Source: UMGS1851 sp900555605
GTDB taxonomy: Bacteria; Bacillota; Clostridia; UBA1212; UBA1255
NCBI GenBank assembly: GCA_902472555.1
Contig: CABROF010000039.1
Coordinates: 1 to 20,164, forward strand
Length of the DNA stretch: 20,164 nucleotides
Direction of reading: 5' to 3'
A program made the position numbers and the translations under genes. How positions within the stretch are numbered: position 1 is the first letter of the stretch; each line of letters opens with the position of its first letter. Of this stretch, positions 12,733 through 20,164 are shown one piece after another. The notes beneath the pieces are model-generated. The model did no database searches, was not told where the DNA came from, and was given only the letters and a program-made list of their open reading frames with translations.

Positions 12733-15597
12733 ATGACAAATTTAATGAGAAAAATGATGAGAACAATCTGTATATTTGCAGTTTTGTTTTCCACAGTCAT
12801 TTTTTACGGAATCCGCGCGGCAGAGGAAAACACGCGGGAGGAGGCGCGTTCTGCGTACACCGGCGGCAAGCACTTTGCAGATGAAAATATATATGATATT
12901 TCCCTCAGTACAAAATGTAATATATCCTTTGAAAAAGGAATTCTGAATATATACGCCGGAAAACGGACCGCATCAGCGCCTGTCAGCGGAATTACTGTAG
13001 ATATCGATCTGCCCTTTACCAATGTTAAGATTAAAGAATATCGTTATTTGGCAATTCGGATCAAAACAAGCAGACCGTCCGCGGGCGGAAGTGTAACGTG
13101 TTATGCCGGCCTTGACCGGATTCCCATGAAAGTAGATTATACATATGCGGATACCACTGATTGGCAGACGGTGGTACTTGATTTCAGTTCGTGCTTTGAG
13201 CTGTTCCGTGGTTCTGCCGTAAAATTTTCATCTGCTGTCAGAATTATGCCGTTTGCTGAAGAACAGGTGGACTCCGGTGAAATTGTCTGTATTGATTCCT
13301 TTGCCTTTTTCAATGATGCTGCTATTGCAGCCGGCTTTACCGGCTGCGAGCGGTTTCCTGACTATGAAAAACAGCGCGGAGAGTGGCTGTCAGACGCGTT
13401 TATCGAACCGGACCCGTCGTATAAGATGATGAAGCTTTTGTATGCCTTTACATCGAAATACGAGGAAACCGTCAGGGAACTCCATGACGGCTACGGCTAC
13501 GGCGGGATCACGACAAATGTAAAATTCAATGAACAATATCTTTTGGATAGAAAAGAGTTCGATTTATTGGATGACGCATTTTTTTATGCAGGCCGTTCCG
13601 GTATGACACAATTCTGGATCTATGATGAGTATCAGTGGCCCAGTGGTTCTGCCTACGGACAGGTGCTGGACGGCAACCCCGAATATGAGAGTATTGGGAT
13701 CGGCCGGATCCGGATTGAAGGCAGCGGCAGCTACCAATACCGGCTCAAGGAAGGCTTCGAAAAAATTGTACACGCTGTGTTGGAATCAGGCGGATCCGTG
13801 CAGCCCGTCTCTTTTGCGGATAATCAAATTGATATTTCTGTTTCGGGCGATTGGACGCTTTCCGTATATGCCACCTATAAACCGTATGTGGATCCCGGAC
13901 CTGAGGCGCACAGCTGGGATCGGCTGCGTTATGTGAATATCCTCAGCAAGGATGCCATGTCAAAATTTATAACGCTGACACATCAGCGCTATCAAGATTA
14001 TCTGGATGCCTCATTCCCCTCTGTAACGGCATTTTTTACGGATGAACCGTCAATCAAAACATCTTATCTGCTGTCGTGCTACCCCATGACCGAATTCTTA
14101 ATGCCGTGGGAAGATTCGCTCCCGGATGTATTTTTCGAAATGCATGGATATTCTATATTTGACTGTATGCAGTCGCTGTTTGAAGGGGATACCGACCGCG
14201 ACAAATCGGTCCGTGTAAATTTTTATCAGACTGTAGCCAGAATGGTGGCGGATGCCTATTTTAAGCAAATTGAAGCATGGTGCAGCGCCAACGGCGTTGC
14301 ATCTTCGGGACATCTGCTGCTTGAGGAATGGCTGTGCCAGCACGTATCCTGCTACGGCGACCTGATGGCCTGTCTGAATGAGATGGGGATGCCGGGCTGC
14401 GATCTGCTTCAGGTCAGTCCGACGACCATGATGAGCACTACAACATATTTAGGAAGCTTTCAGGCGGTAAAATTTGCCAGCTCTGCCGCCAGAAATCACG
14501 CACGGGAAGGGGTTATGGTGGAGTTCAATCCGGAAGCAATTCAAAATGACGAATTTGATCGGGACCGCTTCGGCGAATCGCTGGGAGGCGCAACCCTGAC
14601 GCTGCTGTTCGGTGCGGACCGGTTTGTTATGCTCAATCCGCAGGAAACGTATAATGCTTGGCAGGCGAGAACCTTAAACGACTATGTAGGCAGAGTGAAT
14701 ACCATATTGGACGGTGCTGTGATGAATTCCGGGATCGCGGTATATTATCCGATTGCATCCATGCAGGCAAAGCTTATGGCAGGCGTTGTCAGGGAGGGAG
14801 ACGTTTACCAGCTGGATATATCGTTCAATACGCTTTGTAAAGGATTGATTGAAAACGGGCTGGACTATAACTATATTGATGAAGTAGCAATTGCCGGAGC
14901 CACTCTGTCAAACGGCAATCTGGTCTGCGGAGATGCAGCCTATTCCATTGTGTTAATGCCGTTTGTGGAATCGATGTCGCTGCAGACCATGGAGAAGCTG
15001 GAGCGTTTTGAGGCCCAAGGAGGAAAAATAATCTGGATCAATCAGCTGCCTTCCTTTGCAACGGATTACGAAAATACGGAAAAACTTTTGCAGAAAACGA
15101 AAAAGTATGAAAAATATGTGGCAGCCTACGATGATTCCGCAGCGACTCTTAAAAATATCGCGGATCTTGTGAAATCCTGTATTGATTACGGCTACACCGT
15201 ACAAAGAAGCAATAACGGCATTTATGTAAGTCCGTATGCAAAAGACAACAGAACGATTCTTTTTATCGCCAACAGCTTTCCGTCGGACGGAAAAATCACA
15301 GTCTCCTTTGGTAAAAATGAGCCGTTCCGTGTTTATGATCCGTATACCGGGGTGATTCGCAGCTACACCGGAGAGACAAAGCTCGATTGTCCGGCCTACA
15401 GAGGACTTCTGCTGGTCAGCAGCTATGCTGCGCCGGTGATCAACGATGAGATGCTGCTTCGCGATGCGCCCAACAACAATCTGCTTCCGGCTGTACTTGC
15501 AGCCGCCGCAGGAGTCGTTGCCGCAGGAAGTGCGGTCTTTCTTGGAGTCAAAGCCCGCCGGAAAAAGAAGGCACGGATATCAACAGAAAAGGCTTGA
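12733..15597 (+). CDS. Membrane-anchored GH106-like glycosidase (putative alpha-L-rhamnosidase type), paralogue 1
   Basis: This secreted enzyme is 954 residues long. It has an N-terminal signal peptide (MTNLMRKMMRTICIF onward, likely cut near IRAAEE), a beta-sandwich-like module (about 45-205: YRYLAIRIKT, DWQTVVLDF, IDSFAFF), then a large catalytic region and a C-terminal helix with basic tail (ARRKKKAR). Catalytic-region motifs resemble GH106 and related rhamnosidase-like enzymes: WIYDEYQWPSGSA (Asp298, Glu299), FFTDEPS (Asp437, Glu438) and SGHLLLEEW (Glu531, Glu532). These acidic residues are the candidates for acid, base and calcium ligands. A Rossmann-like part (IVLMPFVESMSLQTMEKLERF, GKIIWINQLP) and a beta-domain (RTILFIANSF) follow. 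ATG at 12733 is preferred over GTG at 12724. Family membership is by motif only; the substrate is unproven. Confidence 0.78.
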   Translation: MTNLMRKMMRTICIFAVLFSTVIFYGIRAAEENTREEARSAYTGGKHFADENIYDISLSTKCNISFEKGILNIYAGKRTASAPVSGITVDIDLPFTNVKIKEYRYLAIRIKTSRPSAGGSVTCYAGLDRIPMKVDYTYADTTDWQTVVLDFSSCFELFRGSAVKFSSAVRIMPFAEEQVDSGEIVCIDSFAFFNDAAIAAGFTGCERFPDYEKQRGEWLSDAFIEPDPSYKMMKLLYAFTSKYEETVRELHDGYGYGGITTNVKFNEQYLLDRKEFDLLDDAFFYAGRSGMTQFWIYDEYQWPSGSAYGQVLDGNPEYESIGIGRIRIEGSGSYQYRLKEGFEKIVHAVLESGGSVQPVSFADNQIDISVSGDWTLSVYATYKPYVDPGPEAHSWDRLRYVNILSKDAMSKFITLTHQRYQDYLDASFPSVTAFFTDEPSIKTSYLLSCYPMTEFLMPWEDSLPDVFFEMHGYSIFDCMQSLFEGDTDRDKSVRVNFYQTVARMVADAYFKQIEAWCSANGVASSGHLLLEEWLCQHVSCYGDLMACLNEMGMPGCDLLQVSPTTMMSTTTYLGSFQAVKFASSAARNHAREGVMVEFNPEAIQNDEFDRDRFGESLGGATLTLLFGADRFVMLNPQETYNAWQARTLNDYVGRVNTILDGAVMNSGIAVYYPIASMQAKLMAGVVREGDVYQLDISFNTLCKGLIENGLDYNYIDEVAIAGATLSNGNLVCGDAAYSIVLMPFVESMSLQTMEKLERFEAQGGKIIWINQLPSFATDYENTEKLLQKTKKYEKYVAAYDDSAATLKNIADLVKSCIDYGYTVQRSNNGIYVSPYAKDNRTILFIANSFPSDGKITVSFGKNEPFRVYDPYTGVIRSYTGETKLDCPAYRGLLLVSSYAAPVINDEMLLRDAPNNNLLPAVLAAAAGVVAAGSAVFLGVKARRKKKARISTEKA

Positions 15598-15615
15598 TAA
15601 TATCACGTAAAAAAC

Positions 15616-15645
15616 GTCACGAATTATTGCTTCTAAAAATCATTG
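15616..15645 (+). promoter_or_regulatory. Shared 30-bp promoter element, copy 2
   Basis: This is the second copy of the element at 12637-12666. It begins GTCACGA, has TGCT at positions 13-16 and ends TCATTG, with 66 bp to the ATG at 15712. Weaker similarity continues leftwards (an A-run and TATC). A possible promoter starts inside it: TTGAAG, 17 bp, TAAAAA. It shows that the 15712 operon probably has its own start, co-regulated with the upstream glycosidase gene. Confidence 0.55.
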
Positions 15646-15711
15646 AAGTGATCAGTTTTGTATGATAAAAAATAATTAACATTATTAAATAATTTTGAAG
15701 GAGGACTTGTT

Positions 15712-16518
15712 ATGAAGAAACTTTTTTGCTTTACGATGGTTTGCTTTCTCATTGCTGGCCTGTTTGCGGTTCAGGCGTTTGCCGCGGAGGAGTATTATAC
15801 TTATGCACCGAAGGATGATATAGACGCGATTGTGGCGGCAAATCCGGCTCCCCTTTTTGAGGCAAAATCAGTGACCGGCGAGAATTATATCCAGTTAGTT
15901 CCGCGTGCCGACGAGAACGGGAAATATTTAGATCAGTATATCAGATTCACGGATCTTGCGACGCAGCTGCCGCAGGAAGCCGGTGCGGCGGAATATCATT
16001 TTATTGCTTTGCGCTATAAAACAAATGCGGCAAATGCGGATAAGGCTGTCAGGATACAGCTGCGCATGATGACCTCTGAGTCAAAGAAGGGGTGGGCGGC
16101 TGTTTGCGATAATCTTACGGCGGACGGTGAATGGCATACCATTGTATTTGACTGGTCCCAGGCGCAGATGATGGAAATTGTGGAGGACGTAAATCTGGAT
16201 ATGACCGGTTCTTGGAGGATTGCCAGAATTGATATCTTCAACGACGGCGGCGCTGACTTCCGCCCCGATGATAACAAAGATGAACTGGTTTACGGAGAGG
16301 AGTCGTTTATCTATATTGATTCCATGGCGTTCTTTAAGACTGCAGAGGCTGCGGCAGAATATACCGGCCTGCCTGCTCAGGCAGTTACCGAGCCTGCTCC
16401 GACGCAACCCGTTGAAACCAATACACAGACAAGCGATGCAGGGATTACGGCAGGGCTGTTTACCGCTTTTGCGGTGCTGGCGGCAGCTTGCCTGAAAAGA
16501 AAGGCAGCGGCAAGATAA
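15712..16518 (+). CDS. Small surface protein with one beta-sandwich-like module and C-terminal anchor
   Basis: This 268-residue protein is not assigned to a named family. It has a clear signal peptide (MKKLFCFTMVCFLIAGLFAVQAFA, written here as MKKLFCFTMV then CFLIAGLFAVQAFA, cut after AFA), one module (about 25-222) and a C-terminal anchor. The module carries YHFIALRYKT, EWHTIVFDWSQ and YIDSMAFFKTAEAAAEYTG, matching the N-terminal module of both GH106-like enzymes. A short Pro/Thr linker leads to NTQTSDAG, a hydrophobic helix and the tail LKRKAAAR. The end resembles an NPxTG-type sortase signal but lacks its Pro and Gly, so helix anchoring is likelier. Without a catalytic domain it is probably a binding protein. 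A perfect AAGGAGG lies seven bases before the start. Its own promoter element suggests high expression. Confidence 0.85.
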   Translation: MKKLFCFTMVCFLIAGLFAVQAFAAEEYYTYAPKDDIDAIVAANPAPLFEAKSVTGENYIQLVPRADENGKYLDQYIRFTDLATQLPQEAGAAEYHFIALRYKTNAANADKAVRIQLRMMTSESKKGWAAVCDNLTADGEWHTIVFDWSQAQMMEIVEDVNLDMTGSWRIARIDIFNDGGADFRPDDNKDELVYGEESFIYIDSMAFFKTAEAAAEYTGLPAQAVTEPAPTQPVETNTQTSDAGITAGLFTAFAVLAAACLKRKAAAR

Positions 16519-16538
16519 AAAGAAACATTTATTTTACC

Positions 16539-16587
16539 GGCGGAAAGGAGTTCTCAGCCTATGTGGTTTTGAGCCTTTCTTTCCGCC
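16539..16587 (+). terminator. Hairpin between the two module-only genes; attenuator or leaky terminator
   Basis: GGCGGAAAG (16539-16547) pairs perfectly with CTTTCCGCC (16579-16587). The 31-base loop can pair in part (CTCA with TGAG). The sequence after it, TTCTCT, is only weakly T-rich. It probably lowers transcription of the downstream genes compared with the 15712 gene, or stabilises the upstream mRNA. Confidence 0.5.
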
Positions 16588-16612
16588 TTCTCTAAAGAAA
16601 GAAGGGATAAAT

Positions 16613-17368
16613 ATGAAAAAAACATTTTTGTTATGTATCTTGGTTTTGACATTCGCAAGCTCCTTGTTTGCCTGCTCTGATAATAGCAAAAAAAATCCGG
16701 CGACTCCGACAAATCCGGTAAAAGCGACGGAACCCGCCGCGGCGACAAAGACTGCCGCCGATCCGACACAGGTGCCGTCTGACCCTACGGAGGCCCCGGA
16801 AGAAACGCCGGCAAAGACAGACGGCGGTCCGAAACTCATTGAAAAGCTCCCTGCGTATTATTTTGATTTTACTGAAAACGGCTGGGACGCGGAGGGGATT
16901 GGTTTTACAAACAGTATCAATCTTGAGTCCGTAATCAACGGAATTGAGATGACATTTGAAGAGGACTGCTATGATCCGTATTTTAACCTTACAATTCCTT
17001 ATGATGATATTGACCCCGTAGCATATAACTATATGGCGCTGCGGGTGAAGGTTACGCGCTCTGATCTGGAGGGACAAATCCGGTTCGGTACTGTGAGTGA
17101 CAATCGGCTCTGGTCCATGATTCCGGTAACCTATGTCGCGTCAGCAGAATGGCAGACGGTAATCGTAGAGTTTGCAGATGCATTGTTGACTTCTGAGAAC
17201 ACGCTTGACGGCTCGGCGCTTACGATGTTCCGCTTTGACCCCTTTGATGACGAGCATAGTCCCGGCGCGATCACCTCTGACGATATGTGTATTCTGGAAT
17301 CGATTGGGTTCTTCGAAACCTATGAAGAGGCGGAAGCCTTTGCCGGAATCTATATTTATGAATCGTAA
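16613..17368 (+). CDS. Lipoprotein with one beta-sandwich-like module
   Basis: This 251-residue protein belongs to no family I can name. It has a lipoprotein signal peptide with SLFAC, so Cys21 should be lipidated. A Pro/Thr/Ala-rich spacer (about 25-75) holds the module away from the membrane. The module (about 80-245) has YNYMALRVKV, EWQTVIVEFADA and ILESIGFFETYEEAEAFAG, the same landmarks as in the preceding protein and the flanking glycosidases. It is probably a lipid-anchored glycan-binding partner of these enzymes. GAAGGGA lies about six bases before the start. The next gene begins 15 bp after its stop, so the two are in one operon. Confidence 0.85.
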   Translation: MKKTFLLCILVLTFASSLFACSDNSKKNPATPTNPVKATEPAAATKTAADPTQVPSDPTEAPEETPAKTDGGPKLIEKLPAYYFDFTENGWDAEGIGFTNSINLESVINGIEMTFEEDCYDPYFNLTIPYDDIDPVAYNYMALRVKVTRSDLEGQIRFGTVSDNRLWSMIPVTYVASAEWQTVIVEFADALLTSENTLDGSALTMFRFDPFDDEHSPGAITSDDMCILESIGFFETYEEAEAFAGIYIYES

Positions 17369-17383
17369 TTTCCGAGGGATGAA

Positions 17384-20164
17384 ATGAAAAAACTTTCTTT
17401 AAGCTACATTATGCTGGTTTTACCGATCACGATGGCGTGTATTTGGTTTTTTGCAAATGCGTGCATTGTATCCGGTACCTCTGCGCTTCCGGATTATTAC
17501 ATGGATTTTACATCAAAAAGCGCGCTGGGAGATCTGAAGAGCCTGCAAGGGCTGGAGGCTGAATATATGAACGGAGAATTACAGTTATCGGCGGACGGTA
17601 CAGATGCGTTTCCGGCTGCGGTAATCTATTTGCCTGATCCCGCCATCAACGCCGAGGTATATAAATACGTGGCGATCCGGCTGAAGGCATCGGAAGCACC
17701 TGCAAAGGGTAAATTTCAGTTTTATTTATCAAGCAGCAGAAATACCCTGATGACTGCGGAATGGGTGTACGCGCAGACTGCTGATTGGCAGACCGTAGTA
17801 GTTGATATCACAGAGGCCGGAAGCATATCGGGGAACTATTCTAAAGGAATTACTTTAGAGTTGTCAGATTCTCCGGTACGCGGAGACGGTTGCTTTTCCC
17901 TGAATTCCGTTGCTTTTTTCTCGTCGGCTGAGGCAGCCGCAAAATTTACGGGGTTTGAAAATAACGATGCATTATTGCAGGCACAGGCCGGGAAATGGCG
18001 GGTCGAATCCTTTGTGTTTCCGGATGCCGCTTATACGATGACGAAGCTGCTGTACGAGTTTGCCGGGAATTATGAGGCGCAGGTCGACTCTCTGCATAAC
18101 AGCTTCGGATACGGCGGCGTCGTTACGAATGTGGCCTTTAACAACAACTATTTAAAAGATAAAAGGCAATTTTCCCTTGTCAAAAACGGTTTTTCCTACG
18201 CCCTGCGCAGCGGAATGAAGCAACTGTGGATCTATGATGAATATCAGTGGCCCAGCGGATCGGCATTCGGTCAGACAGCGGAGGGACATCCGGAGTTTGA
18301 ATCGATTGCAATGGCGCAGTTTACTTCAAACGGAACGGGCGGCATTCAATTTGAGCTGCCGAAGGGATATGACCGGATTGTATATGCGTTTGCTGAATCG
18401 GCCGGGGGAGAGCGGTCGGCTGTCCGTTTTTCAGAGACAAAAGTCGAGGACGAGGCGCCTTATGCAAGATGGAAGCTGTATGTTTATGCGGTAAAGCGGA
18501 CCTTTGAGGATCCCGGACCGTCTGCGCATGATTTTGAACGAAAGCCGTATATTAATATCATGAGCGAAGGTGCTGTTTCCAGATTTATATCCCTTACACA
18601 TGAGAAATATAAGCAGTTCCTCGGAGATACCTTCTCAGCGGTTGAAGCCTTTTTTACGGATGAGCCGTCCCTGCGCTCCGCGACCTTTCAGGCAGCAGAG
18701 GCGACATATATGATGCCGTGGGAGGATTCCCTTCCGGATGTATTCACGAAAATGCACGGATATTCAATTCTAAATTGTCTCGATTCTGTATTTGAGGGGG
18801 ATTCTGAACAAGACAAAGCTGTCAGAGTCAACTTTTATCAGACTGTGGGTGCAATGATTGCGGAGAACTATTTCGGCCAGATTGAGAGATGGTGTGCGGA
18901 AAATCATGTGAAATCCTCCGGACATCTGCTTTTAGAGGAGCGCTTGTCCATGCATGTCGGATATTACGGTGATGCCATGGCTTGTCTTAAGGAAATGGGG
19001 ATTCCCGGCTGCGATATTCTGCATGTTACGCCTTCCGCATTGCTCAGCAGCACGACGTATGTCGGAAATTACCTCGGGTGCAAATTTGCCAGCTCGGCCT
19101 CTCGCAATACGGGCAAATATGACACGTTTATGGAATTCAATCCTTCAAACCCGGAGGATCCGACATTTTTATCCGGTAAACTGCATCAATCCTTAGGCGG
19201 TGTTACGCTTTGCGCATTTTTTGGGATCAATCGCTTCAATATGCTGAATCCTTTTGAGAGCTATACCGACAAAGAGGCAACGCTGCTTAATGAGTATACG
19301 GGCAGAATCAACACAATCCTCGACAATGCGGAAATGGTGTCCGGAATCGGTGTTTTTTACCCGATTGCAACGATGCAGGGCCTGTTTACGGCAGATAATA
19401 CGCACTTGCTCAAAACGGAGCAGGCGGTATCTGACCTCGATACGTATTACAGCGGCTTATGTCTCGCGCTTTTAAAGGCACAGCTGGATTATAATATTCT
19501 GGATGAGGAGAGCATCCTGAGTGGTACAATCCAAGATGGCTGCATTACTATCGGGAACAGTACGTATCGCGTCATTGTCATGCCGTGTGTAGAGATTCTT
19601 TCTCTGGATACGATGGAAAAGCTCGCAGACTTTACTGCCTCCGGCGGAAAGGTAATTTGGGTAGGACGTGTGCCGACGATTGCTTCGCGTTATGGTGAGA
19701 CGGAGGCTTTGAGAGCGATTTCCGATAGATATGCTGGTGAGGTGCTTGCTGCTGACGGTGAAAGCTTTGCAAATGTTACAGAGGCAGTAAAAGCCGTTGC
19801 AGATTATGGGTATACCTTTATTTCTTCTCCTGACACCGGGCTTTTTATCAGTCCGTACAAGGCGGAAGAAAAACAGATTCTGTTTATTGCCAACAGCAAT
19901 GACAGAGATGAAACCTTTACCTTTAGTCTCGGCGAGGATGTTTCGTACAGTGTTTATGATCCGCAGAGCGGCGTGATTACGGATTATAAAGGACAGGCGG
20001 ATATTACCTGCGGCGGCTACCGCGGACTTCTGATCGTTGCCGATGAGGCATGCGCGGTCCTCCAGACAAAGGATACGGCCGGAAGCAATCTGCACTGGAT
20101 TCTGATAGGAGGCGCTGCCGCGGCTGTCTGCGGGGCCGGGGCGGTCATTTTATTTAAAAAGAAA
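17384..20164 (+). CDS. GH106-like glycosidase, paralogue 2 (3' end outside window)
   Basis: The frame runs without a stop for 927 codons to the last base, so only the final few residues are missing. Layout matches the enzyme at 12733: N-terminal hydrophobic signal (MKKLSLSYIMLVLPITMACI), module (about 35-200: YKYVAIRLKAS, DWQTVVVDI, LNSVAFFSSAEAAAKFTG), catalytic region and C-terminal helix ending LFKKK. Conserved motifs are WIYDEYQWPSGSA (Asp285, Glu286), FFTDEPS (Asp426, Glu427) and SGHLLLEER (Glu518, Glu519). In the 39 residues from SGHLLLEE onward, 28 are identical to paralogue 1. The Trp after the Glu pair there is Arg520 here, which may reflect a different substrate. GAGGG lies six bases before the start. 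It is co-transcribed with the two module-only genes. Confidence 0.8.
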   Translation, partial: MKKLSLSYIMLVLPITMACIWFFANACIVSGTSALPDYYMDFTSKSALGDLKSLQGLEAEYMNGELQLSADGTDAFPAAVIYLPDPAINAEVYKYVAIRLKASEAPAKGKFQFYLSSSRNTLMTAEWVYAQTADWQTVVVDITEAGSISGNYSKGITLELSDSPVRGDGCFSLNSVAFFSSAEAAAKFTGFENNDALLQAQAGKWRVESFVFPDAAYTMTKLLYEFAGNYEAQVDSLHNSFGYGGVVTNVAFNNNYLKDKRQFSLVKNGFSYALRSGMKQLWIYDEYQWPSGSAFGQTAEGHPEFESIAMAQFTSNGTGGIQFELPKGYDRIVYAFAESAGGERSAVRFSETKVEDEAPYARWKLYVYAVKRTFEDPGPSAHDFERKPYINIMSEGAVSRFISLTHEKYKQFLGDTFSAVEAFFTDEPSLRSATFQAAEATYMMPWEDSLPDVFTKMHGYSILNCLDSVFEGDSEQDKAVRVNFYQTVGAMIAENYFGQIERWCAENHVKSSGHLLLEERLSMHVGYYGDAMACLKEMGIPGCDILHVTPSALLSSTTYVGNYLGCKFASSASRNTGKYDTFMEFNPSNPEDPTFLSGKLHQSLGGVTLCAFFGINRFNMLNPFESYTDKEATLLNEYTGRINTILDNAEMVSGIGVFYPIATMQGLFTADNTHLLKTEQAVSDLDTYYSGLCLALLKAQLDYNILDEESILSGTIQDGCITIGNSTYRVIVMPCVEILSLDTMEKLADFTASGGKVIWVGRVPTIASRYGETEALRAISDRYAGEVLAADGESFANVTEAVKAVADYGYTFISSPDTGLFISPYKAEEKQILFIANSNDRDETFTFSLGEDVSYSVYDPQSGVITDYKGQADITCGGYRGLLIVADEACAVLQTKDTAGSNLHWILIGGAAAAVCGAGAVILFKKK

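Noticed and set aside
16631..17077. 148-codon minus-strand frame with Cys/Arg-rich sequence
   Set aside because: It is the shadow of the lipoprotein gene and lacks any recognisable domain or start signal.
19472..20095. 207-codon minus-strand frame
   Set aside because: It is antisense to the second GH106-like gene, whose frame is open through the whole region and matches its paralogue.
1..20164. Mobile element, phage, defence island or CRISPR
   Set aside because: No transposase, integrase, nuclease-methylase pair, toxin-antitoxin pair or regular spacer array is visible on either strand.

Overview
The window looks like a chromosomal segment of an uncultured or gut-type Clostridia (Bacillota). 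The evidence is mixed base composition, strong AGGAGG-like ribosome binding sites, Gram-positive lipoproteins, proteins held at the surface by one C-terminal helix with a basic tail, and polar amino-acid ABC genes of the Bacillota kind. I cannot name a genus. I see no rRNA, tRNA, CRISPR array, insertion sequence or phage gene.

Left part (1-4909): housekeeping and transport. It starts inside recQ, whose C-terminal two thirds are present. Facing it is a fusion gene, a GNAT acetyltransferase joined to a YaiI/YqxD (DUF188) domain, whose 5' leader carries five GAATTTA-type direct repeats. Back to back with it is a three-gene polar amino-acid ABC transporter. Its ATPase has Asn in place of the Walker A lysine.

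Middle and right part (4980-20164): a carbohydrate-active surface locus. A cytosolic TIM-barrel glycosidase-like gene (4980-6218, +) converges on an amidase gene. On the minus strand, in transcription order, lie an AraC-family regulator, a large membrane-anchored GH99/GH71-like glycosidase with a CBM9-like domain, and a membrane-anchored N-acetylmuramoyl-L-alanine amidase with Ig-like domains. On the plus strand, divergent from araC, lie a GH106-like surface glycosidase, a small membrane-anchored single-module protein, a single-module lipoprotein, and a second GH106-like paralogue that is still open at the window's right edge.

Two signals tie the locus together. First, a beta-sandwich-like module with the recurring pattern Y-x-[YF]-[LIMV]-[AS]-[ILV] ... 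[DE]-[WF]-[QH]-T ... S-x-x-F-[FY] occurs in five proteins: both GH106-like enzymes, both small proteins and the amidase. Second, a 30-bp promoter element (22 of 30 positions identical) lies exactly 66 bp before the start codons at 12733 and 15712. It is a good candidate operator for the neighbouring AraC regulator. My inference is a regulated, cell-tethered system that binds and trims a complex, possibly rhamnose-containing, glycan. No dedicated sugar transporter is in the window.
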